Shown: positions 1 through 7,496, counted from the first letter of the stretch. The stretch is 10,069 bases of DNA from CAIVSN01 sp040383945 (GCA_040383945.1 JBEICN010000037.1:1-10069); one strand, 5' to 3'. Translations and numbers: made by a program. Notes: generated by a model not told the origin, from the sequence alone.

Positions 1-47
1 CCTATAACAGAGTTTTTTGACTTTGTAAAAAGAGCTCAATATTTGTT

Positions 48-81
48 TTGACTATTTTTGCTTTTGAATCATCATTCTCAT
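48..81 (+). promoter_or_regulatory. Promoter of family gene A
   Basis: A TTGACT -35 box lies at 48-53. The -10 region around 71-76 (ATCATT) is poor. The same TTGAC box lies upstream of the two paralogs at 1901 and 6419, always 34-35 nt before a conserved GAACACAC. That distance puts the G of GAACACAC (82) at about +1. The conservation in three places is the main support, because the -10 alone would not convince. Confidence 0.6.
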
Positions 82-115
82 GAACACACACTACCGTTGG
101 TAACTGTGGAAGTTC
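82..115 (+). promoter_or_regulatory. Conserved 5' leader hairpin, copy 1
   Basis: Predicted at the very 5' end of the mRNA. The outer stem is GAAC 82-85 with GTTC 112-115. A 1x3 internal loop follows (A86 against 109-111). The inner stem is CACA 87-90 with TGTG 105-108, then a C91/C104 mismatch, T92-A103, an unpaired A102, and ACC 93-95 with GGT 99-101 closing a GTT loop. Copies at 1936 and 6453 have the same plan with different bases in the arms, so pairing rather than sequence seems to be kept. The leader to the start codon is 69 nt. It may be a regulatory or mRNA-stabilising element. Confidence 0.6.
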
Positions 116-150
116 TAAATACAAAACTTTACCATGAAAGGAAGCTTGCG

Positions 151-1110
151 ATGTCTGATGAGAACACGCAAGAGACCCAAATCTCAGAATTTCAAAAGCA
201 GGAGCTCGTTCGTGCTATTCAAGATGCCTTCCCTGATGAGAAGTGGATTGAAAAACTACTCATTCGGCTTGGTATCGATGCATCGGGGGCAGAAAGGCTC
301 ACGGAATCAATTCATGTGCTGCATGAGATACGACCATTTCTTGCCAAAAAAGTGAAGGAGTTGTCAGACCTGCCACTTTATGCTGAGCAGGTAGTGAATT
401 CACAATTTCATTACCTTTCAGGGTACCGCAAAGCTCGTCCTATTAATGAACAAATTGAAATTCTTGAAAGGTACGACTGGGGAAGAGAAGTTGTTTTTCC
501 GCTCAATCCACTCCAACAACAACTCTTAACCAACCCCGCTCCAGAAGGATCAGAAGGGTATTTCGCGGTAGTCACTGATTCAACCATGTTTGAATGCTCT
601 CAGAGTGACCATCAGGTGGATCAAAGTGAGCCCGTAATTCGTGTTCTTGTAGCACTGCACAAACATTACAAACACATTGCTACGAAGCAGGATGATAGCG
701 AGCTGAAATCTTCAAGCTACCGACGCAGTCATGCTTCAGCAATGAAGCTGAAGCAGCTTTGGGAACTTCAAGGCAAACCCTCCGGCATTATGCTCATTCC
801 AGCACAGCTCGGAGCGTCTCATGCCGGAAAGTCGGTTCTTCGAGCTCGAGTGGTAATGCGAGGAAGTGAATTTCCACTCGATGCTTATGAAGTATTGCAG
901 ATGGTTCTGACTCATGAAAATCGTATTCGAAACTATCAGGACTTGTGGATAAATCTTCCAGGGGGTGAGTTTAGGCCAAAGGCCACTCTGGAGTTTGATC
1001 ACTCCATGTATATTGGATACAGCAGTGGTGCTATATTTTTTGGTAATTACACCTCTGACGATCCCGCGAGCTTCTGCGGTTCGGCTTCTGGATACTTGCC
1101 AATGTCTTAG
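151..1110 (+). CDS. Uncharacterised CPR paralog family protein, copy A
   Basis: A protein of 319 residues with no known function. ATG 151 is chosen because it follows AAAGGAAG (137-144) at a good distance and lies 69 nt after the predicted +1. The open frame runs back to 58, but a start there would precede the transcript. No signal peptide or membrane segment is seen, so it is probably cytoplasmic. Blocks shared with the copies at 2004 and 6522 are YLSGYR near residue 90, Q-GxxHxGKSVxRARVVM near 245-260, EFPLDAYE, DLWIN-PGGE near 285, and the C-terminal GSASG ending. By eye about half the residues match copy B. I recall similar DLWI/GSASGFL proteins recurring in many CPR genomes as uncharacterised proteins, but no search was possible. 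It has about 18 glycines, none encoded by TGA, and ends in TAG. Confidence 0.85.
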   Translation: MSDENTQETQISEFQKQELVRAIQDAFPDEKWIEKLLIRLGIDASGAERLTESIHVLHEIRPFLAKKVKELSDLPLYAEQVVNSQFHYLSGYRKARPINEQIEILERYDWGREVVFPLNPLQQQLLTNPAPEGSEGYFAVVTDSTMFECSQSDHQVDQSEPVIRVLVALHKHYKHIATKQDDSELKSSSYRRSHASAMKLKQLWELQGKPSGIMLIPAQLGASHAGKSVLRARVVMRGSEFPLDAYEVLQMVLTHENRIRNYQDLWINLPGGEFRPKATLEFDHSMYIGYSSGAIFFGNYTSDDPASFCGSASGYLPMS

Positions 1111-1170
1111 ACCGGGGAATTCAAGCGCTTGATACATGGTTATTTTTGCACTACCGAGTTCACTGGGTTA

Positions 1171-1205
1171 AGGGGGCTACGCAACTTGCGTACGCCCCTT
1201 TGTTT
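1171..1205 (+). terminator. Rho-independent terminator of gene A
   Basis: The hairpin pairs AGGGG (1171-1175) with CCCCT (1195-1199), has a small GC/CG internal mismatch, then pairs TACGCA (1178-1183) with TGCGTA (1187-1192) around loop ACT. It is followed by TTTGTTTT. It lies about 60 nt after the stop codon. Confidence 0.85.
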
Positions 1206-1270
1206 TGAGTCAATTACGAAGGAGTGATGTTTGGCTGAGTAAGCACAGCCATATTTTGGTCGGTTATTTT

Positions 1271-1307
1271 ACAAAATACACCCTGCTGTCTTTATGACAG
1301 CAGGGTG
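1271..1307 (-). terminator. Rho-independent terminator of the 149-residue minus-strand gene
   Basis: A perfect 12-bp stem pairs CACCCTGCTGTC (1279-1290) with its complement (1296-1307) around a 5-nt loop. On the minus strand it is followed by TATTTTGTAAAA. It starts only 9 nt after the TAA at 1317-1319. This placement supports reading the gene through its two TGA codons to that TAA. Confidence 0.85.
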
Positions 1308-1316
1308 GAGCTGAGG

Positions 1317-1766
1317 TTAGAGCTTGAAACTTATGTTTCAGTTCGAATTTGTAACAAAAGAATTTTTGAATTTTCCTCACGACGTCATTCTCGATGCCAG
1401 GGTATTCGTGAGTTGTCGAATCTGTTGCTGAGTCTGACGAATGTAAATCTGATAGATGGCTTTGAGGGTAAGCTCATATTGCCAGCCTCCTTCCACCGCT
1501 TGTTCGGTAATGAATCCGTCTTGAATCATATTGGAGTAATTACAACGCTGATCCAAAACTACCGCAACCCAAGAGCACTTGCCTTGCTCCTCGCTTGATT
1601 TTTGACTTGCGAAGATGAGCTGCGCTGCCACTGCCTCATATTCACATTTGTCGAGGGTACCCATAAGCACCATAAATAATGGTGCATTTGTAGGTACTTG
1701 GATCATCTTTGGCGTAATGGAATAGGGGACATTTGATGCTTGAACGGTTCGAACCAAATTGCTCAT
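1317..1766 (-). CDS. Hypothetical protein of 149 residues, uses UGA as Gly
   Basis: I do not recognise this protein. ATG 1766 (MSNLVRTVQ) follows AAGGAG at a proper distance. An ATG two codons earlier sits too close to the ribosome site. A standard-code reading stops at the TGA 1379-1377 (129 residues). With UGA = Gly it runs through that codon and a second one at 1340-1338 to TAA 1319-1317, just before the terminator. The sequence has a hydrophobic stretch near residues 24-37 (PTNAPLFMVLMG), scattered Cys (CEYE, KCSW, RCNY) and a Gln-rich helical segment (IYIRQTQQQIRQ) near 107-118. There is no signal peptide. It has its own promoter, divergent from family gene B, so it may share control with B. 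Function unknown. Confidence 0.75.
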
Positions 1767-1802
1767 AATCATTCTCCTTGTTGTCCTCAGTGCAGCAGGG
1801 CT

Positions 1803-1836
1803 GATTGAGGAGTGTTGAGTCAAAAAACCCTCAATC
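1803..1836. repeat. 8-bp inverted repeat in the leader of the minus-strand gene
   Basis: GATTGAGG (1803-1810) and CCTCAATC (1829-1836) can pair across an 18-nt loop. In the minus-strand transcript they form a hairpin between the predicted +1 (about 1848) and the start codon at 1766. There is no U-tract directly after it, so it is more likely a leader structure than a terminator. Its role is unknown. Confidence 0.45.
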
Positions 1837-1854
1837 GACTTAAAGCCGCACTAA

Positions 1855-1883
1855 ACTATATATAAAGCACATAGGTATGTCAA
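1855..1883 (-). promoter_or_regulatory. Strong sigma-70-type promoter of the 149-residue gene
   Basis: On the minus strand TTGACA (1883-1878), a 17-nt spacer and TATAGT (1860-1855) form a near-consensus promoter. The expected +1 is near 1848, giving a leader of about 80 nt. The -35 box is only 17 bp from the plus-strand -35 of family gene B (1901-1906), so one regulator bound between them could act on both genes. Confidence 0.75.
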
Positions 1884-1900
1884 AAACATTATCAAAAATG

Positions 1901-1935
1901 TTGACAAATTTAGCTTTTTTAATATTCATAATTTT
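1901..1935 (+). promoter_or_regulatory. Promoter of family gene B
   Basis: TTGACA (1901-1906) is followed at about the right distance by TATTCA/ATTCAT (1923-1929) as a weak -10. Then comes GAACACAC at 1936, exactly 35 nt after the start of the -35 box, as in gene C. It is back to back with the minus-strand promoter at 1855-1883. Confidence 0.65.
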
Positions 1936-1969
1936 GAACACACATAACCGTCGATTATCGTGAGCGTTC
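1936..1969 (+). promoter_or_regulatory. Conserved 5' leader hairpin, copy 2
   Basis: The outer stem is GAAC 1936-1939 with GTTC 1966-1969. It could extend upstream as TTTTGAAC/GTTCAAAA. The internal loop is A1940 against AGC 1963-1965. The inner stem is CAC 1941-1943 with GTG 1960-1962, a bulged C1959, ATAA 1944-1947 with TTAT 1955-1958, a C/A mismatch, and C1949-G1953 closing a GTC loop. Compared with copy 1 the arm bases differ but the pairing, the bulge on the 3' side and the 1x3 internal loop are kept. The leader to ATG is 68 nt. Confidence 0.6.
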
Positions 1970-2003
1970 AAAATATCAATACCAAACTGAAAGGAGTCTG
2001 CTG

Positions 2004-2969
2004 ATGAACTCCAGAAATCGTAACACACAGGTGTTGCCGGCTACATCTGAGCAAATGAGTGAAGTACAGAAATTGATTCAATCCGCTTTTTTTTCGCAAG
2101 AAGAGCTTCGAGAATTATCACTTCGTTTTTGTTCCGACATGGTTAGCGCTCAAATGATCATTGAGCGGGCCCACCATCTGAAGCGAGTGAGGGGTTTTTT
2201 TGCGGATTTGGTGAAGGAGCTTTCCAACCCAAATGATTATGCAGATCAGGTTGTTAACTCACTTTACCAGTATTATTCGGGGTATCGAGAAGCGAGTCCT
2301 GTTCACGAGCAGATCGCGATCTTGCGTCAGCACGACTGGGGTCGAGAAGTAGACTGGTCACTTAATCTACTCCAACAACAACTTTTGAGTCAGTCTGTTC
2401 CAGAGGGTTGTGAAGGATACTTTGTTGTAGTGTATCATCCAACTATGATCAAAAGTTTTATGGATGACCCTTTGGTAGATCAAAGTGAGCCAGTCACCCG
2501 TGTTCTAAGGATGCTTTATAAGCAGCGTAACAAGCTTGTTGTCAACTACCGTGATGGAGAATTGGGGCATAAGTACTACCGACGGAGTTTCGCTTCTGCC
2601 ATGAAGATGAAACAACTTTGGGAGTCTCAGGGAAGACCTACAGATATACTGGTGCTTCCAGCTCAACTTGGAGTTGAGCATCGTGGAAAATCTGTGCAAC
2701 GAGCCCGTGTGGTCATGCATAGCTCCGAGTTCCCACTCGATGCATATGAATGTCTGCAAATGATTCTTACTCACAAAAAGCGATTACAAAACTTCGAGGA
2801 CTTGTGGATCAACTTTCCTGGGGGTGAGTATGCGCCAGCTGCTGATGGAGAATTCTTCGGTAATCTTTGTCTCATGCTTGATGGAGCCTACCTCTCTTTG
2901 ATATATCAGATGGCGGAAGATGTTCTCGAGCGATACGGATCAGCTTCAGGATTTCTCCGAACGTCATAG
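2004..2969 (+). CDS. Uncharacterised CPR paralog family protein, copy B
   Basis: A protein of 321 residues. ATG 2004 follows AAAGGAG (1990-1996) by 7 nt. It is the closest relative of copy A: shared blocks include DQVVNS, YYSGYR, DWGREV, LQQQLLS, VDQSEPVTRVL, YYRRSFASAMKMKQLWE, RGKSVQRARVVM, EFPLDAYE, DLWINFPGGEY and the C-terminal YGSASGF. Even nucleotide stretches match (GATCAAAGTGAGCC in both), so A and B are a fairly young duplication. The region between PGGE and GSASG differs most. It is probably cytoplasmic, with no signal or membrane segment. None of its roughly 17 glycine codons is TGA, and it ends in TAG. The function is unknown. The conserved HRGKSVxRAR and DLWIN-PGGE blocks could form an active or binding site, but I can match them to no characterised enzyme. 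Confidence 0.85.
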   Translation: MNSRNRNTQVLPATSEQMSEVQKLIQSAFFSQEELRELSLRFCSDMVSAQMIIERAHHLKRVRGFFADLVKELSNPNDYADQVVNSLYQYYSGYREASPVHEQIAILRQHDWGREVDWSLNLLQQQLLSQSVPEGCEGYFVVVYHPTMIKSFMDDPLVDQSEPVTRVLRMLYKQRNKLVVNYRDGELGHKYYRRSFASAMKMKQLWESQGRPTDILVLPAQLGVEHRGKSVQRARVVMHSSEFPLDAYECLQMILTHKKRLQNFEDLWINFPGGEYAPAADGEFFGNLCLMLDGAYLSLIYQMAEDVLERYGSASGFLRTS

Positions 2970-3010
2970 TCCAAGAATTTTGAGTGCTGGATACTTCGGT
3001 ATTCTTGTAG

Positions 3011-3023
3011 TTGAATTCTTTGA
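3011..3023 (+). repeat. 13-nt box before terminator, copy in gene B
   Basis: TTGAATTCTTTGA here is identical to 7497-7509 in the 3' UTR of gene C. It sits 7-8 nt before the terminator stem in both places. It may be a relic of common descent of the cassette or a 3' UTR signal. Confidence 0.5.
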
Positions 3024-3030
3024 CTCAAAC

Positions 3031-3056
3031 GCGTGTGCACAAGCACACGCTTTTTT
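3031..3056 (+). terminator. Rho-independent terminator of gene B
   Basis: A perfect 8-bp stem pairs GCGTGTGC (3031-3038) with GCACACGC (3043-3050) around loop ACAA, and is followed by TTTTTT (3051-3056). It lies about 60 nt after the stop codon. Confidence 0.92.
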
Positions 3057-3226
3057 ATAAAATTACAGATTAACAGCCAGCTACATGAATAACTCCTCGA
3101 GCCCGCACGAGTTGCTTAATTGGACGAATTCCGGAAATTTCTCATTCAAATGATCCTCGTTCGTGTTAATTATAATTTGTGATAATCTGTTTTGTATAAA
3201 ATTTTTTCGAGATCAAACTTCGATAT
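3057..3226. other. AT-rich intergenic stretch
   Basis: No gene was found here in either strand. It holds a TATAAT at 3171-3176 and a TATAAA at 3195-3200, but neither has a good -35 at the right distance. A TAA at 3183-3185 is the last in-frame stop before the long open frame that follows. Confidence 0.4.
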
Positions 3227-3255
3227 TTGCGGTAAAACCCATAATACCGTAAAAT
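3227..3255 (+). promoter_or_regulatory. Possible promoter of the large transglutaminase-like gene
   Basis: TTGCGG (3227-3232), a 17-nt spacer and TAAAAT (3250-3255) give a plausible promoter with +1 near 3262. It overlaps a small inverted repeat, CGGTA (3230-3234) and TACCG (3245-3249), which could be an operator. Confidence 0.4.
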
Positions 3256-3287
3256 TGCTATGAAAGTGGGAATCCCCATGTAGTATT

Positions 3288-6200
3288 TTGGACACACAAC
3301 TCACCATAGAAACACGTTCTTACCCAACTGATACTCCGATAGCGCCAAAGAAGCGGTTCGATTTTTCGTGACTTCTCGCGGATTCTCGCTTATCCAAGCA
3401 AGAAAAACAGTTGATTATTGATGCTTACCATATGGATAAGCAAGCAGTTCTAGAGGCTACACGAGGAGAGATACGCGACTTCATTGTCAAGGATTATGGT
3501 GCAGCAAATGAGAAAGTCCTTGCCGGAATGCAGGGAGTCAGAATACTCCAGCGAGCCTTGAGAGTTACAGATGATGGACAGTTCGGTCCGGAAACTTTTG
3601 GAGCGCTCATTGAGTATCAAAAAAGTGAATGACTTCAAGTTGATGGAATTGCTGGGCCTCAAACACAAGCCAAAATGGGTATTTTTCATAATCTACAACA
3701 GGTATCATCCACTGGCATACCTCAAGAGAAAGTCATCAAAAATACCCCCGCTCCCGCTATTTCAACTGAGAAAGTGCCTCAGTTTGATGCGACAAAAAAA
3801 CTTTCCATGTACCAGCTTCGACTAGACAGAATCAAAGCGTGATTTGAGGAAGTTCGTAAGCATCGAGATGATAATGCCGGATTTTTCAATGTCCTTGCGG
3901 ACGACGTGGTGGGGGCATTTGGATGAAGTACAGGAAAGGCTTCGTATGAGGCTGCTTTTGGATCTGTACAAGCTCTTGCTCGAAGTGCCATTACGCAACT
4001 TCAGGCAGATTTTGATGGGAAAACTCTCACTGAATCAGAGCGGATCCAATACCTTCGTCTTCGAACTCATTTTGAAAAATGTCTTCAAGAGCAACTCGGA
4101 GATCCCAATGTTATTACTTCTGTGAAAAACTCCATTCGAGGAGTTCCCGAAACGGCAAAATTTATGGCATATGGGTTATCGGGACAGACTCAGTGAGTAT
4201 ACCGTGGATTACAATCTATGATCGCGAGTATCCCAGATTTGACGATTTGTGCGGCAAAACTCCTTGCGAGTCCCAAGTATCGTGCTTCGGTATGGGCGCA
4301 GCTTCAGCAAATTAAAGACTTTGTAGATAAAAATGGCTACGCGGGCACACGGGGAATCGTTGGAGATATTCTTTCGAAGGAGTGGGATAAAATTGCTGCA
4401 CTACCTCCGGAACAACAAGCTGAGGCGATAGGAAAATTTGCTGGGAATGTCATCGCGGCACTTACGGCGATTCGTGGATTAATGTATGTTGCGCAAATGA
4501 CCGGGAAAGCGGCAATTGCCACTCAATGAGCGAAGACCACGGCAGCGACACTAAAACTTTCAGGTACAGCTTCAGAAGCTACAGCTGCAGCGATATCAGC
4601 TTCCAAAGAGGCCACGAAGGCTATTTTATGGAAGGTTGGAAATGTGGCTTTGAATGGTCCTATGGAAAGTGCGATTGGAGCCGTGCTTTCAAAAAGTTTT
4701 CGAACTACTTCCGCTATCCTACAAAGCCAATCTCCTCTAACGCAAAAGCTCAAAGCGGTCGAGAATAGTATTGTTCATTTTGAAAATTCCATTCGTCATG
4801 AGACTCGTCCAATCCAGTTACAATATCTTCAGGAAGGGAAGTTGGCGCTTGAGAAAGAAGCGGAAAAGCTCGCGAAACTAGAGTCGGAGAGACTCGCGAG
4901 GCAAGCCGAGTCAATAGCGAAACACACACAGAGTGTGATTCGTGACGAAAATCCAAACACCACTCAGAATTTGATAGAAGTGGTTCGTGGGATGTCGGAA
5001 AGCATCGATAGTATAGCGCGGATGCTGGGAGAAAGCCTTCAGAAATTCAAGCCCAAACTTGATGAAATCGGACAACTACTGAAGGGAAATCTTCGCGAAA
5101 ATTCCACGAGCATTCTCCAAAAAATAGATTCTTTTGCCGAGTTAGTACGCTTGGAATCCAAGATAGGATTGGAATTAAAAGCAAAAATCACGAAGGTTCT
5201 TTGAAATATGAAAGGGCAGTTGTTGAAAGGCCATAAAGAACCACTTGCCCCCTCTCCAGAATTACATTATCAGCGATTTGCTCTTGATAATGGGATTCCT
5301 TGAATTAATCTTCGCGGATCGAATGGTAATTTTTTGGCAGTGAAGGCGGGAGATTTTCATATCGTGGCAAAGGAGGGGGAGGAAAGTATGATAGTATATT
5401 GGAAAGTGGCTGATGACTGGAAGAGTAAAATGGTACCGAGAAAAGAGTTTGAGCGACTCAACCCTGATTTTATAAAATTAAAAGCTGCACAAAAGAAGGG
5501 GGATGAAACACGAAATATTCACCCCGAGAAGTTGAAGCACGTTGAGCCAGTTGAGCCTCCATGAAAGAATGGAGTTATACAAGCTCAGGAGTATAACAGA
5601 AATACCGGACAAGCGTATCGCGAACGGATTGAAAATGGTTTTGCAGATGGAGGTCGATCAGCTCAGTATTTTGGTACAAAAGAAGCTGCAGAAAAGATAG
5701 CACGAGATCTCAATTGCACTCCCAACAATTCCGATGCGTACTATACGGTTTCAAAATTACCCGATGGAAGCTATGGAGTTTCGAATCGTGAGTTTATAGT
5801 GGTTGATAGAGTGAATGATCCATTATTGAGGCAGATGATGCATTCTGTGGAGCGATTAAAATCCATTGCTGATCCAAAAGAGCGAGCTCAGGCCATGCTT
5901 CGGTTTGTCTATGAAGAAAGTGAAAAACTCACTCATATCAAGTGAGATACGGCGTACAACAGCGATACACTTCATGGTGTAAAATTTCTTGGGGAAATTA
6001 TCGCGCGTGATTGAGCGGCAGTATGCCGACATCGTGCTTTACTTGTGAAAGTTTTGTGAGATGAGCTCGGCCTCGAAACATCTATTCGCAAATGATACGT
6101 TAAAGATGTAAACGGACCAAGTGGGGCACATGCTTGGAATGAAATTCGTATAGGGGGCGAGTGGCATGTGGCTGATACGACGTATATACTTGAAAAACCG

Positions 6201-6305
6201 GATGCTCTTCAGTCATACCGGGATATGAGGCACCTTGGAAGGCTGAATGCAAATGGGCAATTTGTTGCTATTCACGAACTTCAAAATCTCGAGCAAGCGG
6301 CTTAA
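3288..6305 (+). CDS. Large peptidoglycan-binding-like/transglutaminase-like protein, 13 UGA-Gly codons
   Basis: About 1005 residues if TTG 3288 (MDTQLTIETRS) is the start. The frame is open from 3186, no in-frame ATG exists before 3432, and no ribosome site decides it. Residues about 84-126 resemble a PG_binding_1 repeat (LQRAL, DGQFGPET, YQKSEGLQVDGIAGPQT), the GL glycine being UGA. Residues about 130-640 are mostly helical: an Ala-rich, partly hydrophobic stretch near 380-480, then a Lys/Glu coiled coil near 515-560. The C-terminal third carries a transglutaminase-like domain: C913 in VCRHRALL, H948 in AHAWNEI and D963 in VADTTY make a full Cys-His-Asp triad. Such folds act as proteases, amidases or cross-linkers. 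The target here is unknown, and peptidoglycan or a cell-surface partner is an inference from the N-terminal repeat. No signal peptide is visible. TGA occurs at residues 28, 115, 185, 213, 303, 414, 639, 672, 759, 886, 909, 924 and 936. TAA ends it, with no clear terminator after it. Confidence 0.85.
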
Positions 6306-6418
6306 TCTCTTAACATTTAATGCTATTTTTCCGAAGATACACGTGTACTTTCAATAATTATCTGGTAATGGAGAGGGCATGAATTGAAGGCGGATGGCAG
6401 GATTGTAGGAAAATAGTT

Positions 6419-6452
6419 TTGACAAATTAGTATTTTTGTATTTAAGTTTACA
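6419..6452 (+). promoter_or_regulatory. Promoter of family gene C
   Basis: TTGACA (6419-6424) is followed by a weak -10 around 6441-6447 (TTTAAG/TTAAGT) and by GAACACAC at 6454, 35 nt after the start of the -35 box. This is the same geometry as gene B, although the coding sequence downstream is far more diverged. Confidence 0.65.
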
Positions 6453-6488
6453 TGAACACACGGAACCATTGGTTCTCGTGTGAGCTCA
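6453..6488 (+). promoter_or_regulatory. Conserved 5' leader hairpin, copy 3 (strongest)
   Basis: The inner stem is 11 bp. CACACG (6457-6462) pairs with CGTGTG (6477-6482), then a single bulged T6476, then GAACC (6463-6467) pairs with GGTTC (6471-6475) around an ATT loop. A short outer stem TGA (6453-6455) with TCA (6486-6488) leaves an internal loop of A6456 against AGC, the same 1x3 loop as in copy 2. The leader to ATG is 68 nt, equal to copy 2. There is no U-tract after it, so it is not a terminator. Confidence 0.65.
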
Positions 6489-6521
6489 CTGTTGATTAAC
6501 TTACTGCCAAAGGAGAGGACT

Positions 6522-7448
6522 ATGACCTCACGGATAACTTCAGAACAAACAGCACAAATCTGCACGTTTGCGGAAGCAGCCGTGCGTCAGGTGGTTCAGG
6601 AGGTTTTGGCTTCCATGAATCTTTCCCAGGAAGAAGCACAGCGTGTCATCGACCTAAAAGAGAACTTCCAAGATTACTTCAAGGAAGCCGCCAAAGTCTC
6701 CCTGAATAGCCTGTATCTCACCGACCAGTTCAGGGACGAAGAAGTCGAATCGAGTCATTACTACCTTTCGGGCTACCAAGGTCCAGGAAGTATCAATGAT
6801 CAGCTCATCCGACTGAAACAGCTTTTCCCGGAAGTGGGTGGTGCCAACCCAGAACTCGTCGCAAAGATCGAAAGCGGGGAAGTGACGCTCTCGAATATCC
6901 CAAAGCGTTACCCGGAAGAAGACCGGAATTTCTGGTGCCTCCCGCACTGGAGCAAGGTAGCCCCCACTTACAGTGAAGCTGTTTCCAAAGTCTTCGCACT
7001 TCTCTCGGACATTCGTGCTGGCGTGTTCTATAACTCCACGAAAGGGCTCACTGACCATAACCATCTCCGGGAAACTGAACGCAAGGCTCGCATGATGAAC
7101 GAACAGCATGCCAAACAAGGTGCTGACGTCATCATTCTCGAGCTACAGTTCGGCCTGCGCCATCGCGGCCGCTCTGTTCGTCGCGTACGTGCGGTCATGA
7201 GCGGAGCGGAATTCGGTCTTGGTATCTACGAGATCGCCGTCATGCTCCTGCTCTCGCCCAAGCGCCTCGTCATCTATCACGACCTTTGGATCGACGCGTC
7301 CGGTGATGAGTGGCGTCCCGAGGGTACTGGTATCTTTGTTTACGCTCCATACCTCGGGTTCTATCGGGACCGGGTCCAGTTCGGCTGTCGAAAGGTTCAA
7401 GCGGCGGGTGACGGCTGCGGGTCGGCTTCGGCATTTGTTGCGCAATAA
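6522..7448 (+). CDS. Uncharacterised CPR paralog family protein, copy C (divergent, GC-richer)
   Basis: A protein of 308 residues. ATG 6522 (MTSRITSEQ) follows AAAGGAG (6509-6515). A longer reading from 6480 would start inside the leader hairpin. It shares YLSGYQ, the QFGLRHRGRSVRRVRAVMS block, EFGLGIYE, YHDLWIDASGDEW and the C-terminal CGSASAF with copies A and B, but is clearly more distant. It carries a segment the others lack or have changed (LPHWSKVAPTYSEAVSKV). The base composition is visibly richer in G and C than the genes on both sides, with many CTC, CGC, GTC and ATC codons. It has about 22 glycines, none as TGA, and ends in TAA. No signal peptide or membrane segment is seen. The function is unknown. 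Composition and divergence suggest a different origin from A and B, yet it sits behind the same promoter and leader type. Confidence 0.85.
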   Translation: MTSRITSEQTAQICTFAEAAVRQVVQEVLASMNLSQEEAQRVIDLKENFQDYFKEAAKVSLNSLYLTDQFRDEEVESSHYYLSGYQGPGSINDQLIRLKQLFPEVGGANPELVAKIESGEVTLSNIPKRYPEEDRNFWCLPHWSKVAPTYSEAVSKVFALLSDIRAGVFYNSTKGLTDHNHLRETERKARMMNEQHAKQGADVIILELQFGLRHRGRSVRRVRAVMSGAEFGLGIYEIAVMLLLSPKRLVIYHDLWIDASGDEWRPEGTGIFVYAPYLGFYRDRVQFGCRKVQAAGDGCGSASAFVAQ

Positions 7449-7496
7449 ATTGATTCTGGAACTTGGAGTGTTTGATGTTTCCAACATTCTGGCACT

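Noticed and set aside
58..150. Longer N-terminus for family gene A from TTG 58
   Set aside because: It would begin between the -35 box and the predicted +1 at 82, and has no ribosome site; ATG 151 has a good one.
3630..6095. UGA read as Trp (code 4) instead of Gly
   Set aside because: TGG serves for Trp in the same gene, UGA sits at conserved glycine positions, and a repeat in the 365-residue protein aligns UGA with GGG.
6334..6354. Palindrome around TACACGTGTA after the large gene as a terminator
   Set aside because: The hairpin would have almost no loop and no U-tract follows; no terminator is called for that gene.
6323..6565. Minus-strand frame of 80 codons
   Set aside because: It runs through the promoter and leader hairpin of gene C and has no ribosome site or family-like sequence.
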